Source: Dehalobacter sp. CP
GTDB taxonomy: Bacteria; Bacillota_B; Desulfitobacteriia; Desulfitobacteriales; Syntrophobotulaceae
Assembly (NCBI GenBank): GCA_009910795.1
Contig: VMEE01000095.1
Coordinates: 1-64,000, forward strand
Direction of reading: 5' to 3'
Length of the DNA: 64,000 nucleotides
A model generated the notes under the pieces. It saw only the letters and a program-made list of their open reading frames with translations. It made no database searches and was not told the DNA's origin. The position numbers were made by a program, and so were the translations under genes. Shown here piece by piece: positions 54,497 through 63,577 of the stretch (position 1 is the stretch's first letter; each line of letters starts with the position of its first letter).

Positions 54497-55917
54497 ATCA
54501 ACCACCTCTTAACATCACCGGCGTTTTTTCTGCCCTTAGCCATAAGACGGTAAACAAGTTTTTTGCTTATGGGGTTAAAGAACATTTTTCCGTCGCTGTC
54601 TCTTTTAAAGATATCTTTAATCACAATATTGCACTCCGCATCCAGCTCCAATTCAGCGACTTGGGTGATTTCAATTTTTCTGTCTACTATTCCTAATTGA
54701 ATGATAATATCTACTGCGGTGACGATTTCAGTGTTAATGACCTTATCGCTGACGTTGGAAATCGCTTGAACCTTGGTTCTTAATTCCTGGCAGCATGCTT
54801 CAGCGTCATAGGTATGAATGGAAGCCATTGTATTGGCATGGCCGGAACGCATGGCCCTAAGCGTATACATGGCTTCGACCGGAAAACGGATCTCACCGAC
54901 CAGAATCACATCCGGATCCATTCTCATAACCTGGGGGTAGATTTCCTCCACCCCGATAGGATTGTATTTTGTGTCTCGTTCCAGCATTTCAACAACCTCC
55001 AGGCCAGGATAGTATTTAGCTAGCTGCAACTCCGGCCCGTTTTCGATAGTGATTATCCGCAAACCGCTTTCGGGATCGCCGGGACTATTTTCATCCGGAA
55101 TAAGATCCTGAAAAATCGAGGCCAGGGTACGGATCAAGGTTGTTTTTCCGGTGTGAGTCCCGCCGCTCACGATGATCGTAGCACCCGCTCTTACCACATC
55201 CCGGATAAAATCAAGCTGCCGGTAGGAATGTTCTTCGCTGGGGATATTTTTGATATCTTCATACTCTTTGTTAGGAAAGTTGCGGGGCTTGCCTCTCTCT
55301 GATGTCTTTAACGTCCCGATCTTTTCAAGTTCTTCCAGGGAAAAGTTTTTATCCCTGAATCTCCGAATATTTAAGGTAATTCCGTGGCTGGGGACGATGG
55401 CGCTTTTATTGATGACAACCCTGCTTCGATCCGGAAGCCAGGCATTATCCACCATGGGGCTGCCCTCGTTGGCTTCCGAGTGGCAAGTAAGCAAGATGCG
55501 TTCCGTTATTTTTTCAAGATGGGCCAGATCCGTAAACTGAATATCCTTGGCTAAATACCTGACTCCATTCTTTTTATACGTGATTTGATATGGACCGTTT
55601 ACGCAAATTTCCGTTATCTCCGGGTCAAGAAGGAAGTCATGGATAACATCATAGCCAATAATGGTTTTATAGGCCTCCCAAGCAATTTCATCGATGCTCA
55701 TACCGGGCACATCGAGTTTCTCATGGCGAATGATATCTTTTATAACATTGAGGATTTGTTTTTGACATTCCCCTACCCCATAAATAGCGTCGTTAAGCAA
55801 TTTTGGGTGGTTTTCAGTCAACATGGACTGGACAATACTTATTGTTTTATATAGGTGGGTTTTGCTGTCTGTGTCAGATGCTTTTGAGTCAACGACTTTC
55901 GCTGAACTGATTCTCAT
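54493..55917 (-). CDS. tadA: TadA/CpaF pilus assembly ATPase
   Basis: A 474-residue VirB11/CpaF-type secretion ATPase that powers Tad pilus extension. Walker A GGTHTGKTT is near residue 252, the VGEIRFPVEAMYTLRAM Walker B/Asp box follows, and HANTMASIHTYDA is the His box. The N-terminal CpaF domain precedes it. The start at 55917 has GGAGG eight bases upstream. Confidence 0.92.
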   Translation of the reverse strand: MRISSAKVVDSKASDTDSKTHLYKTISIVQSMLTENHPKLLNDAIYGVGECQKQILNVIKDIIRHEKLDVPGMSIDEIAWEAYKTIIGYDVIHDFLLDPEITEICVNGPYQITYKKNGVRYLAKDIQFTDLAHLEKITERILLTCHSEANEGSPMVDNAWLPDRSRVVINKSAIVPSHGITLNIRRFRDKNFSLEELEKIGTLKTSERGKPRNFPNKEYEDIKNIPSEEHSYRQLDFIRDVVRAGATIIVSGGTHTGKTTLIRTLASIFQDLIPDENSPGDPESGLRIITIENGPELQLAKYYPGLEVVEMLERDTKYNPIGVEEIYPQVMRMDPDVILVGEIRFPVEAMYTLRAMRSGHANTMASIHTYDAEACCQELRTKVQAISNVSDKVINTEIVTAVDIIIQLGIVDRKIEITQVAELELDAECNIVIKDIFKRDSDGKMFFNPISKKLVYRLMAKGRKNAGDVKRWLI

Positions 55918-55945
55918 GTAAAGTTCCTCCAATCTGAATTCCGCA

Positions 55946-56776
55946 TCAGCGTGGACTCCCGAAGCGCGGCGCGGTAAAAAATATACGGCCTTTTTTTACG
56001 GTCTTAGATAAATGAAGCTGCAGCAGAATGTTCTCAATTGCTTTATCAAACTTGCCGTATTTTAATAAGGGAATCAGTGAAACCGTGGAGTTATCATACA
56101 ACACCTTGGAAATACCGGGTATTGTCCCCAGCAAAGGTAGCCCAAGATTGCTCTCAATTTTGTCTTTCGTGTACAGCGCCTTATTGGAATATTGGTTGAT
56201 GATCAGTTTGAACCTATTGATATCCATATTTCGGGCATGCAGATTATTAAGCCATTTAGCGGTGTTCTCAATCGTGTTTCTGTTTTGGTCTACAATGACC
56301 AAGACATCTGTCGCTGCCCTTAGCGCCACGTCTGTAGGAATAATCAGCGTATCGCTTTGGACGTCAATAAAGAGGATATCTACAAGATCTGACAACTCAG
56401 TTATGATTGTACAGGCTTGCATATCTCCCAATTTATCTATTAATTCCGGTTCTTTCGTTAATCCCGTCCAGCATAATAAATTAGGAAGGTTCTTTGTTAT
56501 ATGGGCGTTTTCTTTAAGCAAATCGTGATAACTATAATTATCCTGCCAAGACTTAAGGATATATTCCATCGAGCTTTCTTTATCTTCCAGCTCTAAAAAC
56601 AAGTGGAGACAGGGCGCTATTAACGAAAAATCCAACAACCCTATTTTTAAGTTTGTTTCCTTTGCCAGCTTCCGGGCCAGGTTGCAAGCAAGCGTTGACT
56701 TTCCAACACTGCACACACTCCACAAGACGATTATTTTCTTCAACTGCTGATCAACTGCATTATTTTCATCAGCCAT
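55946..56776 (-). CDS. TadZ/CpaE-like ParA-family protein
   Basis: A 276-residue MinD/ParA-type protein that should localise the Tad machine. The nucleotide loop reads VCSVGKST: the usual first lysine of the deviant Walker A (KGGVGKT) is replaced, as in some CpaE/TadZ proteins with weak or no ATPase activity. The later LFIDVQSD and VIVDQNRNTIE segments are as expected. The start at 56776 has GGGAGG seven bases upstream. It lies between cpaB and tadA. Confidence 0.78.
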   Translation of the reverse strand: MADENNAVDQQLKKIIVLWSVCSVGKSTLACNLARKLAKETNLKIGLLDFSLIAPCLHLFLELEDKESSMEYILKSWQDNYSYHDLLKENAHITKNLPNLLCWTGLTKEPELIDKLGDMQACTIITELSDLVDILFIDVQSDTLIIPTDVALRAATDVLVIVDQNRNTIENTAKWLNNLHARNMDINRFKLIINQYSNKALYTKDKIESNLGLPLLGTIPGISKVLYDNSTVSLIPLLKYGKFDKAIENILLQLHLSKTVKKGRIFFTAPRFGSPR

Positions 56777-56796
56777 ATGATTTCCTCCCATAACGT

Positions 56797-57552
56797 TTAC
56801 TTTTGAAGCTGAAGCAATGCAACAATAAAATCTCTGCCTATATTTGCCTGGGACTTTTCGATAACATCGTTTATGTTGTAGAGATCCTTGGCATTCCTAT
56901 CGCGCTGCGCGAGGGAAATCGTTCCCATTGTTTCGGCCTGTTTGATTACTAAAAACTGCTTTGGCGTAACCTTGGCTATTATTTCTGTCGGGATGCCGGT
57001 TGTTTGCTCATTGCCTGATAAACTTCCAACCGATGCTGGCCCATTCAAATTATCCGCGGAAGATAATATCTTGCCCGATGAATCGGCAGTCGCTTCAATG
57101 AATAAATCTGTGATAATATACCCTGCAAGCGATAAATTGCCCGTTTGTTTCGGGTCAAGCGTTAAAACCAGGTCAACAGTTTGTCCGTACTTGGCAAGAC
57201 CGGCAATGGAGCCGTTATAATCTGTTTTGAAGGCGATTAACCGCGGATTTTCAACCTTCGTCTTGGTGTTCTGCTCAATTTTATCCAACCGCACCGGATC
57301 GCCTTCTTTTAAAGGCCAATTCAGATTCTTGTTTACTACCTGGCTGATGCTTTCCGCAGTTCCCGAAGGAACACTTTCCCTTGGAACGCTTTTAACTTTC
57401 AATTGCGCTGCGCTTATGATGGTATCTTCGGGAATATTTGCGGCGGCATAAACCGCAGGAATCAGGCCCTTTGCATAATCTAGGTAAAAATAAAGGCCCA
57501 AACCACTCCCTAAAGCGATAACCAAGCCTAAAATAAAAAACACTTTTCTCAA
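56797..57552 (-). CDS. cpaB: CpaB/RcpC-like pilus assembly protein (SAF domain)
   Basis: A 251-residue protein with one N-terminal transmembrane helix (FFILGLVIALGSGLGLYFYL) and an extracytoplasmic SAF/CpaB domain (AANIPEDTIISAAQLKVKSVP, then LKEGDPVRLDKIE). In Tad systems it lies near the pilus exit and wall. A TTG start at 57552 is chosen because AAGGAAGG lies eight bases upstream; the frame is open to 57594. It is the first gene of the Tad/radical SAM operon. Confidence 0.8.
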   Translation of the reverse strand: MRKVFFILGLVIALGSGLGLYFYLDYAKGLIPAVYAAANIPEDTIISAAQLKVKSVPRESVPSGTAESISQVVNKNLNWPLKEGDPVRLDKIEQNTKTKVENPRLIAFKTDYNGSIAGLAKYGQTVDLVLTLDPKQTGNLSLAGYIITDLFIEATADSSGKILSSADNLNGPASVGSLSGNEQTTGIPTEIIAKVTPKQFLVIKQAETMGTISLAQRDRNAKDLYNINDVIEKSQANIGRDFIVALLQLQK

Positions 57553-57645
57553 ATTAAACACCTTCCTTAATTGTTCACAGCTTTGCTCATCCAATAAGCA
57601 TTCGTTAAATCCAGCAAAGCAGAATACTCATATTTTTCGAGTGAA

Positions 57646-59571
57646 CTATTCAAAAAAACTAGGCCTGCCAATCACATAGAAACCTGAAGAACTTGCACCG
57701 GAAACACTGGTTACCGCTACATTGTTCTCCCCTGCATTGCAATTGGCAATTAACAGATTTTCGTTTTGCTTTCCCACAATAATGCCCACATGGCTTAAGT
57801 CAGGATAGAACACCAGATCCCCCGGTTGTGCGCTGCTCCAGTTCACCGGCTTACAGGCGGCATACTGGCTTGAAGTTCCTGTTCCGATTATCTCCGCCGC
57901 ATCAACATTAGCTGCCGCATTGGCAAACACCCATGCAACATAGCCGGAGCAATCCAACCCGAAAGGCCGCACGGTTCCGGTAGTAGGGCTTCCCTCGGCT
58001 GTTACCTTGGTAAGTGTTCCCCAGCGGCTGTCCCAGCCAATGACTGTGGATTTGCCGCCCCAAAAATAACTGACTTTACCGATAAGGGAATAAGCGGCCA
58101 GCACCACATTTTTGCGCTGCTCGTCCAAATCCGGCGGCAGATTTTGTGAAATAACAGCAATTTCCTGGGGGGATAAGGTAATATCCGTATAGCTACCGAT
58201 AAGCTTTGCAAACAGCTCCCGGTATTTGTACTGCATAAGCTCATTCACCATCCCCACTTGCTGCGGATTGAAACGGTATTGGATGATCATGTCCGCATAA
58301 GATTTTGTGTTTACACGGATATGCAAAACAGTCTCGGTGCTGGTCGTTTCTCCATCCGAATGCTCAATCGTTTCCAGCCAGTAGTCAATTTTGTTCATAT
58401 CCCAAAAGATGTCCCGCAGGATTCCCACTTTTGTATCGTCAAGGGTGGCGACCTGCATGCCTTTTTCCGGATCGGCGGCCACCTTCACCGCGTAAACCGC
58501 CAGGATGTCCCGCCAGTTGCCGACCATATTGCTGCTGCCGTTGTTGGACAAATCCAGCGTGTCATGCGGGTTTTCCCTCTCTATCTGTTCCAGTTTTGCC
58601 GTGAACTCTCCGTTCAGCCGACTGACGGCCTCCGACATTACCAGCGTGTTCTTGCCGGTTCCTTCGTTGGAAAAGAAAATTCCGAAAACGGAGCTTGCCA
58701 TAAGCCCCACCAGGCATATCAGGAGGATAACCACTACCGCCGCCCAGCCGCCTGCGGCAATCAAAGCTATCAGGCTCTTTAAGGCCGCAATGATCGCTTT
58801 AATTGTAGCCAGCATTGTTTTTGCCGCTGCCTTTGCTGAGGCCGTCGCTGCTTTCGTTGCGGCCCGCGCCATCTGCGTCGCCCTTTTCGTAGATTGAGTG
58901 GTTTTAACGGCAGTTTGAGCTGCAGATTGCGAAGTTTTTATAGCCGTTTTGGCACTACGTTCTGCAGTTTTGGTCCTTCTTTGCGCCGTTTTAACCATAC
59001 CCTGGACCGCTTGCTTTATGTTTTTGCTGCTCGTTGCGTCAAATTGCTTGATCCTGCGCCCTGTTTGGCCGTATGTTTTGCCAGTTTGCAACGCTGCTCT
59101 TTCTGAGCGTTGGAAAACAGGGTTGTGCAAGACCTGCCCCATTCTCCGTTCAGCCATCCGTCTCGCCTGGGCTTGAGCAGTATTTTCCTTAGTCGTTTGA
59201 ATCCCTTTGCTATACAAAAGTTTTCGCTCTGTCCTTGAAACATGGACTCCGGTTCTAGAAGTACGCCCTGGCTGGTTCCCATGAGCAATAGTATGCGAGG
59301 CATTTGTTTCCCCTCCCCGCCATTTTTTTATTTTTCTAACCGCGTTTTTGCCGTACGTTCCCGCAGCTGCCGCTTTTCGGCCAACTGTTTCCGAACCGTC
59401 TTTTACTTTGCCCACCGCATCATCCACATAGCTGCCCTCTTTGTTATGGTCAGTCTGTTCAGCCTGTTCTTTCGTGCGGATATAGGCGTTTTTCATCCTA
59501 TGGGATATATCCGAGGCCTTATCCAACATCTTTATATCTTTAATCGTTGATTTCGTCCTTATCTCTTTCAT
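57646..59571 (-). CDS. conjugative-element cell wall hydrolase (NlpC/P60, CD1108-like)
   Basis: A 641-residue protein. The N-terminal 230 residues are very basic and repetitive (KTA/TKT/SAKTA units) and cytoplasmic. One transmembrane helix lies near 285-310 ([21 protein letters not shown]). A VirB8-like or linker region follows, and a C-terminal NlpC/P60 peptidase has catalytic Cys in [12 protein letters not shown] and His in [10 protein letters not shown]. It should open peptidoglycan for the conjugation channel. The start at 59571 has GGAAGGTGG upstream. Confidence 0.88.
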   Translation of the reverse strand: MKEIRTKSTIKDIKMLDKASDISHRMKNAYIRTKEQAEQTDHNKEGSYVDDAVGKVKDGSETVGRKAAAAGTYGKNAVRKIKKWRGGETNASHTIAHGNQPGRTSRTGVHVSRTERKLLYSKGIQTTKENTAQAQARRMAERRMGQVLHNPVFQRSERAALQTGKTYGQTGRRIKQFDATSSKNIKQAVQGMVKTAQRRTKTAERSAKTAIKTSQSAAQTAVKTTQSTKRATQMARAATKAATASAKAAAKTMLATIKAIIAALKSLIALIAAGGWAAVVVILLICLVGLMASSVFGIFFSNEGTGKNTLVMSEAVSRLNGEFTAKLEQIERENPHDTLDLSNNGSSNMVGNWRDILAVYAVKVAADPEKGMQVATLDDTKVGILRDIFWDMNKIDYWLETIEHSDGETTSTETVLHIRVNTKSYADMIIQYRFNPQQVGMVNELMQYKYRELFAKLIGSYTDITLSPQEIAVISQNLPPDLDEQRKNVVLAAYSLIGKVSYFWGGKSTVIGWDSRWGTLTKVTAEGSPTTGTVRPFGLDCSGYVAWVFANAAANVDAAEIIGTGTSSQYAACKPVNWSSAQPGDLVFYPDLSHVGIIVGKQNENLLIANCNAGENNVAVTSVSGASSSGFYVIGRPSFFE

Positions 59572-59615
59572 TACCCCACCACCTTCCCCGCTGAATCTTA
59601 ATCTATTTGAAGAAT

Positions 59616-60023
59616 TTACCGCTCCATTACGGAAAGCTGCATCCCTGGGTAATCCTGGCCCTGGCAATATTCTGGATAGCGCAGCCGGATCGCTTCAAAA
59701 AAGTAGGGTGCAAAGCGGCAGTCGAAAAGTTCATACGGCGCCGAGTATCTTTCTTTCCCCTCCTCCATCCATCCGTTCCAAAGATTAAAGGCCAGACGGC
59801 ACAACCGAATAGTTCCTCCGGTCTGCCAAGCCGCCGCAAGGTTCTGCGGTTTGATGCAATTTTCCTTAAAGTCAAATAAGGAACGGATATGCTCCCTTGT
59901 TTCCTTGCTAATTCCCATGGCGTAGAAAAAAGACCTGTGGTAGACGTCGGTATTACCCGCCGCCGCGAGCATATCGTAATAAAAATTCTCATGTTCTTTG
60001 CTTGCGAACCTAGTATTTTCCAT
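59616..60023 (-). CDS. conserved conjugative-element protein (DUF6075-like)
   Basis: A 135-residue soluble protein beginning RFASKEHENFYYDML, with YHRSFFYAMGISKETREHI and a C-terminal FAPYFFEAIRLRYP. It resembles small proteins repeatedly found next to virB4 in Tn1549-type elements (DUF6075 by memory). Function unknown. It lies 69 bases after virB4 and 44 bases before the wall hydrolase gene. Confidence 0.65.
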   Translation of the reverse strand: MENTRFASKEHENFYYDMLAAAGNTDVYHRSFFYAMGISKETREHIRSLFDFKENCIKPQNLAAAWQTGGTIRLCRLAFNLWNGWMEEGKERYSAPYELFDCRFAPYFFEAIRLRYPEYCQGQDYPGMQLSVMER

Positions 60024-60092
60024 TGATTTTTCCTCCCGATATGATAAAAAGCCGTCGTTTCGTACTCGGCTTTCCTCAATAAGCTTATAGAA

Positions 60093-62429
60093 TTAGACTT
60101 CCGCCTGCTCACCCGGTTTTGTGGTCATCAATCGGTAAAGCCTGGTGTTGTGCGGAAATTGGTCGGTAAAGGGTACCAGAGAACTTCCTACCTTAATGAG
60201 CCCGTTCCCCGCGTCGACGTTGGTGATGTAGCTGAGCTGAAGGTCGGAAATATTTAATAGCCTGGCCAGCTCCATCCTGTCGGTGGAGGCCTGGTTGAGC
60301 ATGACAATGAATTCGCTGTTGGCCAGCATCGTTCTCGCCGTGTGGCTCTGCAGCAAATCATCGACGTTTTGGGTTATGCCTGTGCAAAAGGCTCCATACT
60401 TCCGGACGCGCTTCCACAGGGTGAAAAGGAAATTGGCGGAATACTCATGCTGAAACAACAGGTAGATTTCATCAATGATAATAAAAGTGTTTTTGCCCTT
60501 AGCCCTGTTCTGCGTAATACGGTTCAGGATGCTGTCCAGGACCACCAGCATGCCGATGGGCAAAAGCTGCTTGCCCAAGTCCAGGATGTCGTAGCAGATC
60601 AGGCGGTTGTTGACGTCCACATTGGTCGGTTTGGCGAAAGTATTCAGACTGCCGCTGGTGAACAGTTCAATAGCCAGGGCAATTTCCTGGGCTTCCGACT
60701 CGCCCTGCTTTAAAAGTTCCGCGTGAAAATCCTGCAGAGTAGGTGCAGCAGTCTGAAAATTGCTTTGGAGGCACTTACGGTAGACACTGGCTGTGCAGCG
60801 GTCAATCAGGGACTTTTGCTTGGCCCCCAAGTTTTGGCCGCCGATCAGCTGCTCGCATAATGATAGGACAAATTCGGATTTTAAGATGACGGGATTGGCT
60901 CCGTCCCCATAATCTTTGTTCATATCCATCGCATTGATATGGTTTGGGGAAGTCGCTGAAATATGGATGATCTCGCCGCCTATGGCCTTGACCAAAAGCG
61001 AATATTCCCTTTCCGGGTCAATCAGAACTATATCGTCATCGCTGGACAGGATCTGGTTGACAATCTCCCGCTTGGCGGTAAAACTCTTACCGGAGCCGGA
61101 AACGCCTAAAACAAAAGAGTTTCCATTGAGAAGACATTTGCGGTTGGCAATAATCATGTTTTTGGAAATGACATTCTGCCCGTAGTAAATGCCGCCGCTG
61201 TGGGAAATTTCCTGCGCCCGGAAAGGAATAAACACAGCTGTGCTTTCGGTGGTCAGTGTCCGGATCGCTTGTATTTTTCTTAAGCCCAGAGGGAGCACTG
61301 TGCTAAGCCCGTCCATCTGCTGGAACGTCAGGGCGGCAAACTGGCAAAGATGCTTCCGCGCCGTAGTCAGCAGGGTTTCAGTATCACTATCCAGTTGCAC
61401 CTTGCTGTCCGCGACATGCACCATGGTCAGCACCGCAAACATCATCCTTTGGTCGCGGGTGGTGAGGTCGTCCAGGAATTCCTTGCTCTCTTTGCGCTGC
61501 TGCTCCATATCGTAGGGCACGACGGCAGAAAAGTTATTGTTCTGGTTTTGCCGCCGCTGCCAGTTGGTGATGTTGGTTTCCACCCCCAGCAGCCTGTTTT
61601 CGACCTCCCGCACAGCTTCATCCGTTGGGATGGGTATAATATCCAAAGAGAGCATCATGCTGCGGTTCAAGTCGCAAAGCTCGGACACCATGCTGTCTTT
61701 GATGTAGCTGGCGTATTCCCTTAAGAAGATAACGCGCCCGAATTTGCCCCCCATGCGGAAATGGTCTTTTTCAAATTCGAAGGTGTCCGGACAAATATAA
61801 TCCTTGAAATCGTGTCCTTTTCGCATGGTCTCAATCAGGTCGAACCGGAAATCTGTTTCCTCGCCGGGGCGGAAAAAATCATGCAGAATACGCAGGCGGT
61901 CGCCCGCGTCCAGCTCTACACATTTGGAACCCAAGTGGGAGAAATGAGTGACCAGGTCCGCGCCGATGCGGGAAAAATAGTTCCGTGCTTCATCAATATT
62001 CTTTTTAAGTACGGATACGGTCACGTACTTGTCCTGGACAATATTGCTTACTCCTGTGGCTTTGTCTAAGAGCATCCGGTTGTATTCACCGCGGTATTCG
62101 TCCAGCCCGTCATCCTTAAGCGGAATGAGGATGGAGTTTTCGAAGTCCGTTTTGTTCAAGCGGCGGTTGTTGATGGTTATTTTGGTAGTCGCTCCACTGT
62201 CTAAGGAATTGAGCAGTTCCGAATAGGACAGGAACATCGCTTCCTTGTCTTCTTTGGAGGCTACCGCGTAATTGATGTCCGTAAAGCGAAAGGATTTAGA
62301 AAACTTGTTGCCTGCCTTGAAAATTCCGTCCGGCCAGACGGCCTTGATCGGTATAGCTTGCTGTATGCCTTTGGGTATAACAAACTTCTCCTTATCCTGC
62401 TTGATAATTTTCTTCAGGGTCTTAATCAT
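60093..62429 (-). CDS. VirB4-family conjugation ATPase
   Basis: A 778-residue VirB4/TraE-type ATPase of the type IV secretion channel. Walker A GVSGSGKSFTAK is near residue 443, the DPEREYSLLV segment follows, and the Walker B area IIIDEIYLLFQ is near 660. The N-terminal VirB4 domain covers about 30-400. The start at 62429 overlaps the PrgI-like gene by eight bases. Confidence 0.93.
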   Translation of the reverse strand: MIKTLKKIIKQDKEKFVIPKGIQQAIPIKAVWPDGIFKAGNKFSKSFRFTDINYAVASKEDKEAMFLSYSELLNSLDSGATTKITINNRRLNKTDFENSILIPLKDDGLDEYRGEYNRMLLDKATGVSNIVQDKYVTVSVLKKNIDEARNYFSRIGADLVTHFSHLGSKCVELDAGDRLRILHDFFRPGEETDFRFDLIETMRKGHDFKDYICPDTFEFEKDHFRMGGKFGRVIFLREYASYIKDSMVSELCDLNRSMMLSLDIIPIPTDEAVREVENRLLGVETNITNWQRRQNQNNNFSAVVPYDMEQQRKESKEFLDDLTTRDQRMMFAVLTMVHVADSKVQLDSDTETLLTTARKHLCQFAALTFQQMDGLSTVLPLGLRKIQAIRTLTTESTAVFIPFRAQEISHSGGIYYGQNVISKNMIIANRKCLLNGNSFVLGVSGSGKSFTAKREIVNQILSSDDDIVLIDPEREYSLLVKAIGGEIIHISATSPNHINAMDMNKDYGDGANPVILKSEFVLSLCEQLIGGQNLGAKQKSLIDRCTASVYRKCLQSNFQTAAPTLQDFHAELLKQGESEAQEIALAIELFTSGSLNTFAKPTNVDVNNRLICYDILDLGKQLLPIGMLVVLDSILNRITQNRAKGKNTFIIIDEIYLLFQHEYSANFLFTLWKRVRKYGAFCTGITQNVDDLLQSHTARTMLANSEFIVMLNQASTDRMELARLLNISDLQLSYITNVDAGNGLIKVGSSLVPFTDQFPHNTRLYRLMTTKPGEQAEV

Positions 62430-62787
62430 GGCGTTTTAATTCCTCCTTTTCCTTTTCTTGAATCGTCTGCTTCAGTGCTCCGTAATAAACATTCGTCGGG
62501 TAGAAAGTCAGTTTTTTTGGCAGGAGAAACTCCGACTTAAGGTACGCCCATAAAAACTGTTCCGCCGTCATGCCGTGGTAACGGATAAACCCCATCGCCG
62601 CAAAGGGGAACGCCCCTAAAATACATACCCAACTCACCGTTTCCGTGCCTAAGACATTCCGCAGCCCGAAGTAGACGCCGACGGCAACGCCAACAGCCAG
62701 GAGCGAAAAAATAAACTGCCGCATGGACAGTCCAAAAAACAAGCTCTCCGTATAATCCCGGATCTCCCGGTTGATTTTGACTTCCAT
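62422..62787 (-). CDS. PrgI-family membrane protein
   Basis: A 121-residue protein with two transmembrane helices near residues 25-75, starting EVKINREIRDYTESLFFGLS, which is characteristic of PrgI (VirB3-like) proteins next to VirB4 in Gram-positive conjugation systems. It is translationally coupled to virB4. Confidence 0.85.
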   Translation of the reverse strand: MEVKINREIRDYTESLFFGLSMRQFIFSLLAVGVAVGVYFGLRNVLGTETVSWVCILGAFPFAAMGFIRYHGMTAEQFLWAYLKSEFLLPKKLTFYPTNVYYGALKQTIQEKEKEELKRHD

Positions 62788-62843
62788 AACTTAACCGCCT
62801 CCAATAAAAAACAGCCCCTTAAACCTAAGCGCTGTTCAGACTC

Positions 62844-63041
62844 CTATCTTTCTTTTTGGCTCTTCCTGTATTTTTCTTTCTCCTTCTGAATCTTATATAC
62901 CAATTCGTCAACCTTGCGGTTCTGCTTCATAAAGGCCTCATCCTCTCTTAAGGGAATGCCTTTTTTCATGGCTTCTTCTCCAAGCTTATGGAGTTTTTCC
63001 TTTTCTTTTTCCAGCTTGTCATTTAAGCTTTCTTTTTTCAT
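62844..63041 (-). CDS. small coiled protein, possible Spo0E-like phosphatase
   Basis: A 65-residue, highly charged helical protein. Near the C terminus MKQNRKVDELVYKIQKEKEKY resembles the Spo0E signature (S-Q-E-L-D followed by a hydrophobic helix), with NRKVDEL in place of SQELD, and the overall two-helix size fits that family. Spo0E proteins dephosphorylate Spo0A~P and block sporulation. The match is weak and it could be an unrelated element protein. The start at 63041 has GGAGG seven bases upstream; the longer frame does not. Confidence 0.5.
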   Translation of the reverse strand: MKKESLNDKLEKEKEKLHKLGEEAMKKGIPLREDEAFMKQNRKVDELVYKIQKEKEKYRKSQKER

Positions 63042-63130
63042 GCGGAGACCTCCGATTGTACTATTTAAACAATAAACTTCCATTTTATTCCTAAATGCGG
63101 GATAATGAGCATAGGAAGGAGTGACCGATT

Positions 63131-63547
63131 ATGTCAATCGCGGCAATTATTTCCCTATGCCTTACGGCAGGATTGTTTATTATTTCTTCGTTATTTAAAA
63201 TAGCCGGAAAGCTCCGGCTTGGTATTCCGCTTATTTATTTGCTCATCGCTGTTGTCAGCACCTTTTTCACACGATGGACAACGGAACATGAGCAGTTGGT
63301 TCTTATGGGATTGTATATCGTCATCGGCTTAACCGCGTTAAGCTGGATTATATCGCTTATAAAGACGATACGGCGCAGACGTGACGAGAAATACCTTGAA
63401 GATGATGTCGCATGGCAAATCCAGCGGGCTAGAGAAATGGGCATACCTCTCGATAAAATTCAGTTTAACGGACAGGGAGACTTGCTTGATCCAAGAACGG
63501 GGGAGCCTGTTGTCTATGGACAGGCTACTTCGTTCAAGGATATATAA
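63131..63547 (+). CDS. membrane protein with C-terminal cytoplasmic tail, unknown
   Basis: A 138-residue protein with three predicted helices (about 4-20, 32-48, 57-78) followed by a charged tail (RRRRDEKYLEDDVAWQIQRARE, split here only by position) ending near PRTGEPVVYG. GGAAGGAGTG lies upstream of the ATG. It is the only plus-strand gene in this part of the transfer region, so it may be a later insertion. Family not recognised. Confidence 0.65.
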   Translation: MSIAAIISLCLTAGLFIISSLFKIAGKLRLGIPLIYLLIAVVSTFFTRWTTEHEQLVLMGLYIVIGLTALSWIISLIKTIRRRRDEKYLEDDVAWQIQRAREMGIPLDKIQFNGQGDLLDPRTGEPVVYGQATSFKDI

Positions 63548-63577
63548 GGATACCGGATTTTTACGTACGGTATCATC

